Below are positions 36,463 to 45,875 of a DNA stretch of 64,000 bases, piece by piece. The position numbers and the translations under genes are program-made. Below the pieces are notes generated by a model. That model did no database searches, was not told the origin of the DNA, and saw only the letters and a list, made by a program, of their open reading frames with translations. The DNA lies in contig NZ_CP012700.1 of assembly GCF_001307295.1 (NCBI RefSeq), positions 3,351,001 through 3,415,000 on the forward strand, in the 5' to 3' direction. Position 1 is the stretch's first letter; each line of letters starts with the position of its first letter. This DNA is from Sphingopyxis macrogoltabida. Lineage in GTDB: Bacteria > Pseudomonadota > Alphaproteobacteria > Sphingomonadales > Sphingomonadaceae.

Positions 36463-37386
36463 CTAGGACGAAGGCGCCGCAACGTCAACGCCCGCCGCCG
36501 CGACATCCATCCGCGCCAGCGGATGCCGCCGGTTGACCAGTTCGACGAGACGGCGGCTGTCGACACGGGTGTAAATCTCGGTCGTCGCGATATCGGCGTG
36601 GCCGAGCATCAGTTGCAGCGCGCGCAAATCGGCGCCGCCCTCCAGCAGGTGGGTCGCAAAGGCATGGCGCAGCACATGCGGGCTGATCGCCGCCGGATCG
36701 ATCCCGGCGCGGCCCGCGAGTTCGCGCAGCATCTGGAACAACCGCACGCGCGACAGATGCGCCTTGCCCGACGGAAAGAGCCACGGCGACCCGTCGGCGA
36801 GCAACGGCAACCAGCGGCCCAGCGCGCCGCGCGCGCGTTCGGAGAGCGGTACCAACCGCTCCTTGTCGCCCTTGCCGCGCACGATCAGATATTCGCGCGT
36901 CCCCGCAACCGCGCGCCGCGGCAGCGTCACAAGTTCGCTCGCGCGTAGGCCCGAGCCATAGAGAAGCTCGATCAGCAGCAGCATGCGTACCGCGGCCGCG
37001 GGCGGCGTTTCGCCCGCCGCCTCCTCGCCCGCCTGCGCGAACAGCCGTTCGACGTCGTCGTGCGTCACGATGCGCGGCAGCGGCCGCCGCGTCGCCGGGC
37101 GCGCGATGTCGAGCGCCGGATTGTCGGCGCGTTCGCCCTCGTCGAGCAAAAAGGCGAAGAACTGGCGCAGCGCCGACAGCTTGCGCGCCGCGCTGCTTGC
37201 GGCGAGCGACTGATAATCCGCCATCAATTTTCTGAGCGTCGCCGTATCGGCGTCCGCAAGACTGCCCTTGGCAAGCTCGGCAGCCTGTTCCAGATCGCGG
37301 CGATAGGCAGCCAGCGTGTTGCGCGACGCCCCGCGCTCGGCCGCCATCATCTCGAGAAAGCGCTCGATAAGAGCCCCGTCAGACAT
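36463..37386 (-). CDS. xerD: Site-specific tyrosine recombinase XerD
   Basis: A 307-residue tyrosine recombinase that resolves chromosome dimers at dif. The N-terminal SAM-like domain opens with FLEMMAAERGASRNTLAAY, and the catalytic domain has the first Arg in YGSGLRASELVTLP, the HXXR box in HVLRHAFATHLLEGG, and the final His and Tyr in LGHADIATTEIYTRV. The assignment to XerD rather than XerC rests on its place before accA and opposite aroK, the usual alphaproteobacterial location. No phage genes lie nearby, so it is a housekeeping recombinase. Confidence 0.93.
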   Translation of the reverse strand: MSDGALIERFLEMMAAERGASRNTLAAYRRDLEQAAELAKGSLADADTATLRKLMADYQSLAASSAARKLSALRQFFAFLLDEGERADNPALDIARPATRRPLPRIVTHDDVERLFAQAGEEAAGETPPAAAVRMLLLIELLYGSGLRASELVTLPRRAVAGTREYLIVRGKGDKERLVPLSERARGALGRWLPLLADGSPWLFPSGKAHLSRVRLFQMLRELAGRAGIDPAAISPHVLRHAFATHLLEGGADLRALQLMLGHADIATTEIYTRVDSRRLVELVNRRHPLARMDVAAAGVDVAAPSS

Positions 37387-37397
37387 CGGAGATGCCC

Positions 37398-37478
37398 GGC
37401 ACCCGCCCGCGCCCCCACCCGGCCTCCCAACGACATGTTACGCTGTTTGGGGGGCCGGGTGGGGGCGCGGGCCGGTGC
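37398..37478. repeat. GC-rich inverted repeat upstream of xerD
   Basis: Arms of about 30 bases (37398-37428 and 37448-37478) match with two mismatches; their core is CGCCCCCACCCGGCC and its complement, around a 19-base loop. It fills the space between the unknown secreted protein gene and xerD and would form a very stable hairpin in the RNA, so it may terminate the upstream transcript. No second copy of it was noticed in the window. Confidence 0.75.
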
Positions 37479-37493
37479 CGCACTTTGATAGAC

Positions 37494-39311
37494 TCAGACA
37501 CGCACCAGCGCTTCGGCGGCGATCATCCGCGCTTCGGAGCCGAGCCCGACTTCGCGCAGGGACCGGACAATATAATAGAGGTGATAGGGCGGCACCTTCG
37601 ACCAGTCACCCTGCATCCCCGCCGCGGCGAGCAGCGCGACCATGCCCGGCTCGCGCCGTTCGGCCGCCGCCATGATCGCGCGCGACCAGCGCGTCTGCTT
37701 GCCGAGATCGACGTCGAGATCGCTGGCCGCCGAGGCGGCGGCGCTGGCATCGATACGGCCGAGCCCCGCGAGCCCGGCGAGCAGGAATTTCGACCGCAGC
37801 GATCCCGCGCTATCGTCGCCGCCGGCAAAATTGCCGATCGCGCTCGCGTTTGTGCCGTTCAGCGGCCGCGGCGAACCGACCGCGAGCAAGCCCCACGTCC
37901 GGCTGCCGACCGATATGGTGGGCACCCAGTCGATCGCATTGCGATCATATCCGCCCGCGAACATCGACCCCACGAGCTGCCACGGATCGTCGCCAACCTC
38001 GGTGCTCACCGGCAGCGCCGCGGCAGCGCGCGCTGTCGCGATCATCGCGGCGTAGCGGCCGGGCGTGTTCGCATCGGCGCCCCACAATCCCTGCATCGCA
38101 GTATAACGTTCGACGCCGCTCGCCGCGCCGAAGGCGTCACGCAGCGCGTCGGTTTGCGCCGTGAGCGCTTCGGCGGGCTCTTCCTGACCCGCCGCGGCGC
38201 TGAGCAGCGAGACATAGGCCTCGCTCGACAGCACCCCGCGCGCCGCGGCATCGGGCGCCGCCGCGATCCGCTGCGTCATGTCGGTCATCGGGGCCAGCAC
38301 CGTCCAGCCACGCATATAATATGGTTCCGAGGCACGCAGCGGCTCGGGAATCGGAACCGCGGTCGCGGTCGCCATCCCGAAGCGCCAGCTCGTCAGCCGG
38401 TCGACCTTGTCCCATTCGATCGTCGTCGAGCGGCGTCCGGCCCCGGTCGCGCCCAGCACGCGCTCGGCGAGCAGGATGTCGAAGTTGGAAATCTTGCCGC
38501 TCGACCGCACGCGCCCGATCGCCCAGCCGGCGGGCCCCGCTTCGCCCGACAGGCCGGCGCAGATCGCCGAAGCGAGACGCCATGCCTGTTCGTCACCATG
38601 CGCGAGGCCCGCGGGGACATAGGCACACAGGCCGGCCGGATCGGCGTTGGCGAGATAGGTCTGCTGCGCAACCGAAACGAGGCGCGGGCTGGCGCGGTCA
38701 TAATCGACCGACTGCACGATCCAGCGCGCCGAAATCGATTCGCCCATGCGCAGGAGCAGCGCGGCACGCTCGGCGGCAAGGTCGGCGCCGTTGATCGTTT
38801 CGGGCGTGTCGATTGCCGAGACGAGCGACCGCCGGAGCAATATCTGCCCCCAACGCGACGCAAGCTCGCCGCGCGTGTTGCGCATGATCGCGGCGGCATA
38901 CTGGCCTCGCACGCCGAAGGCATCGGGACCGAGCCCGCCGGTTTCGGGCGTCAACGGCCCGATGCGGGTGAGCAGCCGGCGCGCGCCCGGCGGCAAGTCA
39001 TATTTCAGCGTCCCGGGCGCGACCTCTTCGCCCTCCTCGCCTTCTTCCGCGTCGCCGGTGTCGCTCGCGGCGCTGCTGCCGAGTGTCGCGGTGACCGGCG
39101 GCGGGGGCGGCGACCCGGCCTTCGGCGTCGCGGTCGGTGCCGGCGTCGCGGTGGGCGACGGCGTCGGCGACGGACGCGGCGCCGGGGTTTCCGCAGGATT
39201 GCCGAAGCCTTCGGGCAACAGCGATTCCTGTGCGAGCGCGGGCAAGACCAGCACGGCGGCGATGGCGGCACCCGACAGGCCCAGCGTCAGCGATAGGATC
39301 GACTTCTTCAT
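37494..39311 (-). CDS. Large secreted protein of unknown function
   Basis: A 605-residue protein that I do not recognise by family. It has a signal peptide (about residues 1-28, ending PALAQ), a Pro/Thr/Ala-rich linker of about 45 residues, an acidic stretch ([11 protein letters not shown]), then a long, mainly helical domain with small repeats that hint at a solenoid or TPR-like fold (for example [14 protein letters not shown], then [12 protein letters not shown]). The C-terminus [21 protein letters not shown] is also helical. It should be periplasmic or surface exposed. Its ATG overlaps the stop of a small membrane protein gene, so the pair are co-translated. Its position beside xerD and aroK is probably stable in sphingomonads, but no known process is implied. 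Confidence 0.85.
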   Translation of the reverse strand: MKKSILSLTLGLSGAAIAAVLVLPALAQESLLPEGFGNPAETPAPRPSPTPSPTATPAPTATPKAGSPPPPPVTATLGSSAASDTGDAEEGEEGEEVAPGTLKYDLPPGARRLLTRIGPLTPETGGLGPDAFGVRGQYAAAIMRNTRGELASRWGQILLRRSLVSAIDTPETINGADLAAERAALLLRMGESISARWIVQSVDYDRASPRLVSVAQQTYLANADPAGLCAYVPAGLAHGDEQAWRLASAICAGLSGEAGPAGWAIGRVRSSGKISNFDILLAERVLGATGAGRRSTTIEWDKVDRLTSWRFGMATATAVPIPEPLRASEPYYMRGWTVLAPMTDMTQRIAAAPDAAARGVLSSEAYVSLLSAAAGQEEPAEALTAQTDALRDAFGAASGVERYTAMQGLWGADANTPGRYAAMIATARAAAALPVSTEVGDDPWQLVGSMFAGGYDRNAIDWVPTISVGSRTWGLLAVGSPRPLNGTNASAIGNFAGGDDSAGSLRSKFLLAGLAGLGRIDASAAASAASDLDVDLGKQTRWSRAIMAAAERREPGMVALLAAAGMQGDWSKVPPYHLYYIVRSLREVGLGSEARMIAAEALVRV

Positions 39312-39517
39312 CGCGTCCCGCTTTCGGCAATCTTGTCGGTCACGTCCACCTCAATCGTCCTTGGCTCGATCGGCCGGCCCAGAAACAGCAGGAACAGCCA
39401 GAAGGCGACAAGCAGCAGGGCCAGCACGATCGATCGTGCAATCCAGCGGCCTTTTCCCGATCTGCCCTTCGCGCGCAATATCCAATGCCCACCATTCGTC
39501 GTACCGGCGAAAACCAT
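39308..39517 (-). CDS. Small single-span membrane protein
   Basis: A 69-residue protein with a basic N-terminal part, one hydrophobic helix ([20 protein letters not shown], about residues 29-48) and a short end [14 protein letters not shown]. Its stop overlaps the start of the large secreted protein gene by 4 bases (ATGA), a good sign that it is real and helps that protein, for example as a membrane anchor or export partner (inference). The start ATG 39517 is the first in frame outside the divergent aroK. I do not recognise the family. Confidence 0.72.
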   Translation of the reverse strand: MVFAGTTNGGHWILRAKGRSGKGRWIARSIVLALLLVAFWLFLLFLGRPIEPRTIEVDVTDKIAESGTR

Positions 39518-39554
39518 TGTTCCGCGCGGCTTCGGCGGTATAGCCGCGCGCACC

Positions 39555-40130
39555 ATGTCGCGAAACCCGAAAAGCCCGGCCGCCACACGCTCGCAGGCCA
39601 TCCCTGCGTCGATCCGCGAGCGCTCGATCGTGCTCGTCGGGCTGATGGGATCGGGAAAATCGACGATCGGCCGCCGCCTCGCGCAGCGGCTCGGCATGCG
39701 TTTTGCCGACGCCGACGACGAGATCGAGCGCGCGGCGGGCATGACGATTTCGGATATTTTCGCGCGCTTCGGCGAAGCGCATTTTCGCGATGGCGAACGG
39801 CGGGTGATCCAGCGGCTGCTGACCGGCAAGCCGCTGGTGCTTGCGACCGGGGGCGGTGCCTTCATCAACGACGACACGCGCGCGCTGATCCTCGACAGCA
39901 GCCTGTGCATCTGGCTCGACGCCGATATCCCGACGCTCGTCGACCGCGTCGCGCGGCGCAGCCACCGCCCGCTGCTCAAGGATCGCGACCCGGGCGAGGT
40001 GCTCCGCGAACTCGCCGCGGTCCGCAACCCTATCTATGCCGAGGCGCATGTGCGTGTCAGTTCGGCAAGCACGCCGCACGAGCATACCGTGCGCGCGATC
40101 ATGGAGGCTATCGCGACATGCAAGAGCTGA
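39555..40130 (+). CDS. aroK: Shikimate kinase
   Basis: A 191-residue kinase that phosphorylates shikimate at the 3-hydroxyl, in the chorismate pathway. The Walker A motif [15 protein letters not shown], the shikimate-binding [15 protein letters not shown], the GGGAF motif in [11 protein letters not shown] and the lid RSHRPLL are all there. The start ATG 39555 gives a 25-residue extension before the Walker A strand, which is common in Alphaproteobacteria. It overlaps aroB by 13 bases and is divergent from the small membrane protein gene with only 37 bases between. Confidence 0.95.
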   Translation: MSRNPKSPAATRSQAIPASIRERSIVLVGLMGSGKSTIGRRLAQRLGMRFADADDEIERAAGMTISDIFARFGEAHFRDGERRVIQRLLTGKPLVLATGGGAFINDDTRALILDSSLCIWLDADIPTLVDRVARRSHRPLLKDRDPGEVLRELAAVRNPIYAEAHVRVSSASTPHEHTVRAIMEAIATCKS

Positions 40131-41221
40131 CTGTAGACCTCGGCAAGCGCAGCTATCCGATCCTGATCGGCGACGGGCTGCTCGCCGACATCGGCCGCCA
40201 TATCGCGCCGCTGCTCACGCGTCCGCGGACGATGATCGTCACCGACCGCCATGTCGCGGAGCATTATCTGACCGGGGTCGGCACGTCGCTGGCGATGGAG
40301 AATATCTCCTTCTCCTCTTTCGTGCTCGATCCGGGCGAAGCGACCAAGAGCTGGGCGGGGCTCGCGCGCCTCACCGAATGGCTGATCGGCGAAGGCGTCG
40401 AGCGCAGCGATCATGTCATCGCGCTGGGCGGCGGCGTGATCGGCGATCTCGTCGGCTTCGCGTGCAGCATCGTCAAGCGCGGCTGCAACTTCATCCAGGT
40501 CCCGACCACCTTGTTGGCGCAGGTCGACAGCAGCGTCGGCGGCAAGACCGCGATCAACGTTCCCGCCGGCAAGAATCTGATCGGCGCCTTCCATCAGCCC
40601 GCGCTCGTCGTGATCGATCCGACGACGCTCGCAACCTTGCCGCGCCGCGAACTCGGCGCCGGCTATGCCGAGGTCGTCAAATATGGCCTCATCGACGATG
40701 CGGCCTTCTTTGCCTGGTGCGAGGCGAACGGCGCCGCCCTGCTCGCCGGCGACAGCGCGGCACGCGCGCACGCGATCGCGCACAGCGTCGCGGCCAAGGC
40801 GCGCATCGTCGCGGCCGACGAACGCGAGACGCAGGATATCCGGGCGCTGCTCAACCTCGGCCACAGCTTCGGCCACGCGCTCGAGGCCGAGACCGGCTAT
40901 TCGGACCGCCTGCTCCACGGCGAAGCGGTCGCAGCGGGCATGGTGCTCGCGCATCAATTCTCCGCCGCAAACGGCCTTTGCCCGCCCGAAGATGCGGTGC
41001 GCGTGCGCGACCATCTGGCCAGCATCGACCTGCCGCACAGCCTCGCCAGCGCCGGCATCAACACCGGCGGCCGTGCGCTCGCCGACCATATGGCGCATGA
41101 CAAAAAGGTTCGTGGCGGCAAACTGCCGCTGATCCTGACCCGCGGCATCGGACAGAGCTTCGTCACCGAAGATTACGGGCTCGACGCGGTCGCCGCATTT
41201 CTGGATGGGGTGCCCGGCTGA
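40118..41221 (+). CDS. aroB: 3-dehydroquinate synthase
   Basis: A 367-residue NAD- and zinc-dependent enzyme that closes DAHP to 3-dehydroquinate. Key parts are [11 protein letters not shown], the [20 protein letters not shown] block, the metal-site [11 protein letters not shown], and [11 protein letters not shown]. The ATG 40118 lies inside the end of aroK, giving tight coupling, and matches the usual N-terminus ([15 protein letters not shown]). The stop is followed by a 172-base repeat. Confidence 0.97.
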   Translation: MQELTVDLGKRSYPILIGDGLLADIGRHIAPLLTRPRTMIVTDRHVAEHYLTGVGTSLAMENISFSSFVLDPGEATKSWAGLARLTEWLIGEGVERSDHVIALGGGVIGDLVGFACSIVKRGCNFIQVPTTLLAQVDSSVGGKTAINVPAGKNLIGAFHQPALVVIDPTTLATLPRRELGAGYAEVVKYGLIDDAAFFAWCEANGAALLAGDSAARAHAIAHSVAAKARIVAADERETQDIRALLNLGHSFGHALEAETGYSDRLLHGEAVAAGMVLAHQFSAANGLCPPEDAVRVRDHLASIDLPHSLASAGINTGGRALADHMAHDKKVRGGKLPLILTRGIGQSFVTEDYGLDAVAAFLDGVPG

Positions 41222-41231
41222 CATCAGGCAT

Positions 41232-41403
41232 GTCGGCATTGGGGTGGGAAGCGGACGTTCGAGCGAACTCCAGCCCTCCCCTTCAGGGGTGGGCAGCGAG
41301 ACTTGGCAGCTTGCCTAGTCGCAGTGGGTGGGGTCGATCGGCCTTGCGCGAGGCCGATCGACCCCACCCCAACCCCTCCCCTGAAGGGGAGGGGCTAATG
41401 TCC
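41232..41403. repeat. Long composite repeat, uninterrupted copy
   Basis: It begins GTCGGCATTGGGGTGGGAAG and ends AGGGGCTAATGTCC. Inside is a perfect 18-bp stem, GGGTGGGGTCGATCGGCC against its complement around an 8-base loop (about 41325-41370), flanked by an outer pair of CCTCCCCTTCAGGGG-type blocks. A second copy lies at 60702-60937 and is interrupted by a 64-base element. It separates aroB from the convergent antiporter gene. Confidence 0.9.
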
Positions 41404-41430
41404 ACAACCGGCCGAAACCCGCCGTCCCGC

Positions 41431-43299
41431 TCAAACCGCCTCGCCAGCCTCACCCTTCGCGACCTTCGCCGCCTGCCGCCGCTGGCGCAGCGCTTCGAGC
41501 ACGCTCGTCGCCTCGCGTCCGCCGCCCGGTTTGAAGCGATGATCCTGGCCTGCCGAAAGGTCGCCGTCGACCATCTGCGCCTCGAACCGCGTCTGGTCGA
41601 GATGGCGGAGTGCGGTTTCGACATCCTCCATCTCGCGCGGATCGACGTCGAGTTCGCGCAGCGCAAGCAGTCCCAGCGCGATCGAGCTTTCGAACACCTC
41701 GCGCACCGCGCCCGCCGTGCCCGCGCCGTCGATCGCCATCAACTGGCGGCGGTCGAACACCCGCGTCAGCACTCTCGCCTGTGGAAAGGCGTCGACGACG
41801 GGCTTGAGCGCCGCCGCGTCGACGGACGCATCGTCGATGCAAAAGATGATCAGCCGCGCTTCGTCGGCTCCCGCGCGGCGGAGCAGGTCGACGCGCAGCC
41901 CGTCGCCGAAATAGACCTTGGTGTCGAAGCGGCTCGACAGCTCTATCTGGCTCGGCTTCTTGTCGATCAGCGTCACCGAGCAGGCGACGCCGTTGAGCAT
42001 CTGCGCGACGATCTGCCCGAACCGCCCGTAACCGATGACGATCGCCGACCCGCGCGGCGCCTTGTCGGGCCCCTCGGGCATCTCCCCATCGCGGTCGGGC
42101 GAGAATTCGAGGTTGCGCGCAAACAGCATCAGGAAGGGCGTCGTCACCATCGACAGCGTCACCACCGCGCTGAACAGGCTCGCCGCCGCGGGCTCGATCA
42201 GCAACGCGTCGGCCGCCTGGGTAAACAGCAGGAAACCGAATTCGCCGCCCTGGCTGAGCAGCAGGCCGAGCCCCAGCGCGGTCTTCCAGCTCTTGCCGAA
42301 CAGCCGCACGATGACGGTGAGCAGGCTGACCTTGACCGCCACGAGTCCCAGCGCCAGCCCGACGACGAGCAACGGCCGCGCCATCACCGCGTCGATGTCG
42401 AGCACCATGCCGACCGCGAGGAAAAACAGGCCGAGCAGGATCAGGCGGAACGGCTCGACGTCCGATTCGATTTCGTGCCGGTACGGCGAATCGGCGAGCA
42501 TCACCCCGGCGACGAACGCGCCGAGTGCGGTCGACAGGTGAAGGCTGTGCATCAGCGCGGCGCTGGCGAGGATCGCGAGCAGCCCGACGACGACGAATAG
42601 CTCGCGCTCGCCATAACGCCCGACGACGCGAAGCAACGGGTTCAGGACGAACCGCCCCGCCAGCACCAGCCCCGCGATTGCCAGCACGGTGTAGAGCGCC
42701 ATCGTCCCGCCCGGCGGGGCCGACGGATCGGCGGGCGCCCGCGACAGTGCCGCGACGATGGTGATCATCGGTACGATCGCCAGATCCTGGAACAGCAGGA
42801 TTGAGAAGGCCTTTTCGCCAAAGGGCGAATTGATCCGCCCCGAACTTTTGAGGCTGGGAAGCACCTGTGCGGTCGATGACAGCGCCAGCGGCAAGCCAAG
42901 CGCCAGCGCCGCCTGCCAGCTGAAGCCGAGGGTGAGGAAGATCAGCGCCGTAAGAATCAGCCCGGTCGCCACGACCTGCACCAGCCCGAGCCCGAAAATC
43001 GCGCGCCGCAGATTCCACAGGCGCCGCGGATGCAGTTCCAGCCCGACGAGGAAGAGCAGGAAGGCGATGCCGAGTTCGGCAAAGGCGAGTTTCGATTCGC
43101 CGCCGCCGACGAGACCCAGCCCGTGCGGCCCGACAAGCGCGCCGGCGATCAGATAGCCGAGCACCGCGCCGAGCCCGAGGCGGCGAAAGATCAGCACGAA
43201 CAAAGTCGCGACGCCGAGCAGTATCGCGCCTTCGACCAACGCCGCGTCGGTCGCCTTCTCCGCAGCAACCTCGGTCGCGGCCGCGGCGAGCGCCAGCAT
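41431..43299 (-). CDS. CPA2-family cation:proton antiporter (KefB/KefC-like) with TrkA-N domain
   Basis: A 622-residue inner-membrane protein. About 12 or 13 helices come first (ILLGVATLFVLIFRRLGLGA, then AELGIAFLLFLVGLEL and LPLALSSTAQVLPSL), with the Asp region VAGVMLADSPYR, then a cytosolic NAD-binding RCK domain (AIVIGYGRFGQIVAQML) and a charged C-terminal tail. It probably exchanges potassium or sodium for protons, with gating by nucleotide or glutathione conjugates. ATG 43299 lies two bases after the previous stop; GTG 43305 is also possible. It is the last gene of the radA operon. Confidence 0.92.
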   Translation of the reverse strand: MLALAAAATEVAAEKATDAALVEGAILLGVATLFVLIFRRLGLGAVLGYLIAGALVGPHGLGLVGGGESKLAFAELGIAFLLFLVGLELHPRRLWNLRRAIFGLGLVQVVATGLILTALIFLTLGFSWQAALALGLPLALSSTAQVLPSLKSSGRINSPFGEKAFSILLFQDLAIVPMITIVAALSRAPADPSAPPGGTMALYTVLAIAGLVLAGRFVLNPLLRVVGRYGERELFVVVGLLAILASAALMHSLHLSTALGAFVAGVMLADSPYRHEIESDVEPFRLILLGLFFLAVGMVLDIDAVMARPLLVVGLALGLVAVKVSLLTVIVRLFGKSWKTALGLGLLLSQGGEFGFLLFTQAADALLIEPAAASLFSAVVTLSMVTTPFLMLFARNLEFSPDRDGEMPEGPDKAPRGSAIVIGYGRFGQIVAQMLNGVACSVTLIDKKPSQIELSSRFDTKVYFGDGLRVDLLRRAGADEARLIIFCIDDASVDAAALKPVVDAFPQARVLTRVFDRRQLMAIDGAGTAGAVREVFESSIALGLLALRELDVDPREMEDVETALRHLDQTRFEAQMVDGDLSAGQDHRFKPGGGREATSVLEALRQRRQAAKVAKGEAGEAV

Positions 43300-43301
43300 C
43301 G

Positions 43302-43730
43302 TCACGCCCGCGCCGCCTGTTCCTCGAGCGCCGCGATCGCGGCGTCGAACGGCAGCAGTATCGCGCCGTGGCGCGCCGGATAATCGCGCGCCGGAGCGAG
43401 CAGGTCGAACCCCGGCCAGTCGGGCAACGTGCCGGTGCCGGCGAACCAGCCCGCGATGGCGTCGCGCACGGCGCGAATCTCGGCGATGCCGCGTCCCGGC
43501 GCATGCCGCGCGAGCAATGTCGCCGACGCCTGCCCGAGCGCGCAGGCCTCGACATGCATGCCGACCCCGGTCACGCGTCCATCGTCGCCCGTGTCGAGAT
43601 CGAGGAGGATCCGGCTGCCGCACAGTGGCGCGCGGGCGCTGGCATGGTGGCGCGCGGCGGGATTGGGCAGATATTCGGCGGTCGCGACCGCCAGCGCCAA
43701 TATGTCGCGATTGTAAAGCGGCGCGCTCAT
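43302..43730 (-). CDS. NifU/IscU-like scaffold protein lacking the third cysteine
   Basis: A 142-residue protein of the IscU/NifU N-terminal family. The first two cysteine regions are recognisable (ARAPLCGSRILLDL and VEACALGQASATLL), but where IscU has its third cysteine (IHCSIL) this protein has ARHGAILLPFDA, with the His kept and the Cys replaced by Gly. It may therefore not assemble clusters in the normal way, and may bind a metal or act as a helper. It overlaps cvpA by 4 bases and the antiporter start nearly touches its stop. Confidence 0.85.
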   Translation of the reverse strand: MSAPLYNRDILALAVATAEYLPNPAARHHASARAPLCGSRILLDLDTGDDGRVTGVGMHVEACALGQASATLLARHAPGRGIAEIRAVRDAIAGWFAGTGTLPDWPGFDLLAPARDYPARHGAILLPFDAAIAALEEQAARA

Positions 43731-44287
43731 GGCTTTGCCGCTTCGGCCGCGTCCTGTTTTGCCGTCGCCGCGCTGTCCTCGCGCGCTGCGGCGCGGCGTT
43801 CGGCGATCACCTTGCTCATCGCGGCGCTCGTCGCGTTGAGCGCCGGATAGGTGCGGCTGTCAGCCATCCACGCCGGCCGCTGCGCATTGCCGTAGCCGAT
43901 GTCGTAAAGCAGGGTCACCACCATGAAGAGCAGCGTCGCGACGATCAGCCCCTTCACCGCCCCGAAACCGGCGCCAAGCCCGCGGTCGAAACCGCCGACG
44001 AGCGACGCGCGGCTGCGTTGCCCCATCGCGCGCGATCCCCATTTGGCCAGCGCGAAGACGCCGCCGAACAGCACCACGAAAGCAAGCATCGCCGCGCCGC
44101 CGGGCGCTTCGATCCAGCCCGACAGCAGATCGGTGGCCAGCGGGTGGAAAAAACGCACCGCCAGAATCGCCAGCACCCAGGCCAGGAGGGTCGTCACCTC
44201 CTGTACCAGCCCGCGCATGAAACCGAGCACCGCGCCGCCGCCGACCAGCGTCAGCACGAGGATATCCAGAGCCGTCAGACTTCCCAT
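43727..44287 (-). CDS. cvpA: CvpA family membrane protein
   Basis: A 186-residue protein with four hydrophobic helices in the first 150 residues, starting SLTALDILVLTLVGGGAVLG and FMRGLVQEVTTLLAWVLAIL, the pattern of CvpA (colicin V production). The C-terminal tail is Ala-rich and charged. In E. coli CvpA is needed for colicin V export and for bile-salt resistance; the biochemical role is unclear. Here it follows radA after 10 bases and overlaps the NifU-like gene in ATGA. Confidence 0.9.
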   Translation of the reverse strand: MGSLTALDILVLTLVGGGAVLGFMRGLVQEVTTLLAWVLAILAVRFFHPLATDLLSGWIEAPGGAAMLAFVVLFGGVFALAKWGSRAMGQRSRASLVGGFDRGLGAGFGAVKGLIVATLLFMVVTLLYDIGYGNAQRPAWMADSRTYPALNATSAAMSKVIAERRAAAREDSAATAKQDAAEAAKP

Positions 44288-44297
44288 TCGCCGGTCG

Positions 44298-45659
44298 CTA
44301 GTCGCGCCCGAGCATCAGGTCAACGAGTTCGCCGAGGCGGCCGAAACCGGTGACCGAAATTCCGCCGACGCCTCTCATCCCTTTCGGGCCCCAGCCGCGC
44401 GCAAAGCCGAGCTTTACGGCCTCGCGGAGCCGCAGCCCGTCGTGCGCGACCTGCCGCACCTCGCCCGACAGCGACAGCTCGCCAAAGACGATCGCGTCGG
44501 CGGGCACCGGCCGCTCGCTGAACGCCGAGATGAGCGCGGCGGCGACCGCAAGGTCGGCGGCCGGATCGGTGAGCCGGTAGCCGCCCGCGATGTTGAGATA
44601 GACTTCGGCGGCCCCCATCTGCAGCCCGCAGCGCGCCTCCAGCACCGCGAGCACCATCGCGAGGCGTCCGCTGTCCCAGCCAACGACGGCGCGGCGCGGC
44701 GTCGCGCCGCTCGCCAGCCGCACCGTCAGCGCCTGCACCTCGACGAGCACCGGGCGCGTCCCTTCGAGCGCCGGGAAGACCACCGACCCCGGCACGTCGC
44801 GGCTGCGGTCGGTCAGGAACAGGCTCGACGGGTTGGCGACTTCGCCCAACCCTTCCTCGCCCATCGCGAAGACGCCGATCTCGTCGGTGCCGCCGAAGCG
44901 GTTCTTGACCGCGCGCAGGATGCGATACTGGTGGCTGCGCTCGCCCTCGAACGCCAGCACGGTGTCGACCATATGTTCGAGCACGCGCGGGCCGGCGATC
45001 GTCCCGTCCTTGGTAACATGGCCGACGAGCACGATCGCCGCGCCGCCGTCCTTGGCATAGCGGATCAGTTCCTGCGCGCTCGCGCGGACCTGGCTCACCG
45101 TCCCCGGTGCGCTGTCGATCAGGTCGCTGTGCATCGTCTGGATCGAATCGATGACGACGAAATCGGCGGTGCGGCTGTCGAGCGTCGCAAGGATGTCGCG
45201 CACCGAGGTCGCGCTCGCCAGCGCGACCGGCGCATCGCCGAGCCCCAGCCGCTGGGCGCGCAGCCGCACCTGCGCCGCCGCTTCCTCGCCGCTGATATAG
45301 ACGACCGACTTGCCCGCCTTCGCGAGCCGTCCTGCCGCCTGCAAGAGCAGCGTCGACTTGCCGATCCCAGGATCGCCGCCGATCAGCGTCGCCGAACCCG
45401 CGACGAAGCCGCCGCCCAGCGCGCGGTCGAATTCGGCGATTCCGCACAGCATCCGTTCGGGCATCACGCTTTGTGCATCGAGCGTTTCGAGCGCGAGCGT
45501 CCGCCCGCCGCGGCTCAGGTCATGCTTCGCCGAAAAGGCCGTTTCGCCGGCCTCTTCGACCAGCGTGTTCCACTCGCCGCAGTCGGCGCACTGACCCTGC
45601 CACCGGTACGAAACCGATCCGCAATTCTGGCAGACATATTGACGCTTCGCTTTGGCCAT
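44298..45659 (-). CDS. radA: DNA repair and branch-migration protein RadA
   Basis: A 453-residue RadA/Sms. It has the N-terminal C4 zinc finger (CQNCGSVSYRWQGQCADC), a RecA-like ATPase with Walker A GGDPGIGKSTLL, the RadA-specific KNRFGGTDEIG, and a C-terminal Lon-like domain with GWDSGRLAMVLAVLEARCG. It drives branch migration during recombination. The start ATG 45659 matches the usual MAKAKRQYVC; an in-frame extension of 19 codons is rejected. It is first in radA-cvpA-NifU-like-antiporter. Confidence 0.96.
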   Translation of the reverse strand: MAKAKRQYVCQNCGSVSYRWQGQCADCGEWNTLVEEAGETAFSAKHDLSRGGRTLALETLDAQSVMPERMLCGIAEFDRALGGGFVAGSATLIGGDPGIGKSTLLLQAAGRLAKAGKSVVYISGEEAAAQVRLRAQRLGLGDAPVALASATSVRDILATLDSRTADFVVIDSIQTMHSDLIDSAPGTVSQVRASAQELIRYAKDGGAAIVLVGHVTKDGTIAGPRVLEHMVDTVLAFEGERSHQYRILRAVKNRFGGTDEIGVFAMGEEGLGEVANPSSLFLTDRSRDVPGSVVFPALEGTRPVLVEVQALTVRLASGATPRRAVVGWDSGRLAMVLAVLEARCGLQMGAAEVYLNIAGGYRLTDPAADLAVAAALISAFSERPVPADAIVFGELSLSGEVRQVAHDGLRLREAVKLGFARGWGPKGMRGVGGISVTGFGRLGELVDLMLGRD

Positions 45660-45710
45660 GACGTTGCGCTTACCTAGAACAAACAACGAACGCCACCCCT
45701 TTTCCACCAC

Positions 45711-45786
45711 CGTCACCCCGGACTTGATCCGGGGTCCCGCTCAGCAGCGGTGACAAGCGGGACCCCGGATCAAGTCCGGGGTGACG
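45711..45786. repeat. CCCCGGACTTGATCC-type inverted repeat, copy 2
   Basis: Arms CGTCACCCCGGACTTGATCC and GGATCAAGTCCGGGGTGACG are perfect and extend by GGGGTCCCGCT-type pairing, with a short centre (AGCAGCGGTGACA). It lies in the divergent region between radA and fsa. Confidence 0.92.
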
Positions 45787-45875
45787 AAGCGGAGTGGCGG
45801 CGGTTCATTTTGCGCGCGGGTTGCTCTAGGGGATCAGCAACACCGAATCACCTTCCCGCAAGAAAGCTCCGCGCC

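Noticed and set aside
36463..37386. Tyrosine recombinase as sign of a prophage or genomic island
   Set aside because: It is the housekeeping XerD in its usual place before accA, opposite aroK. No phage or island genes are near.
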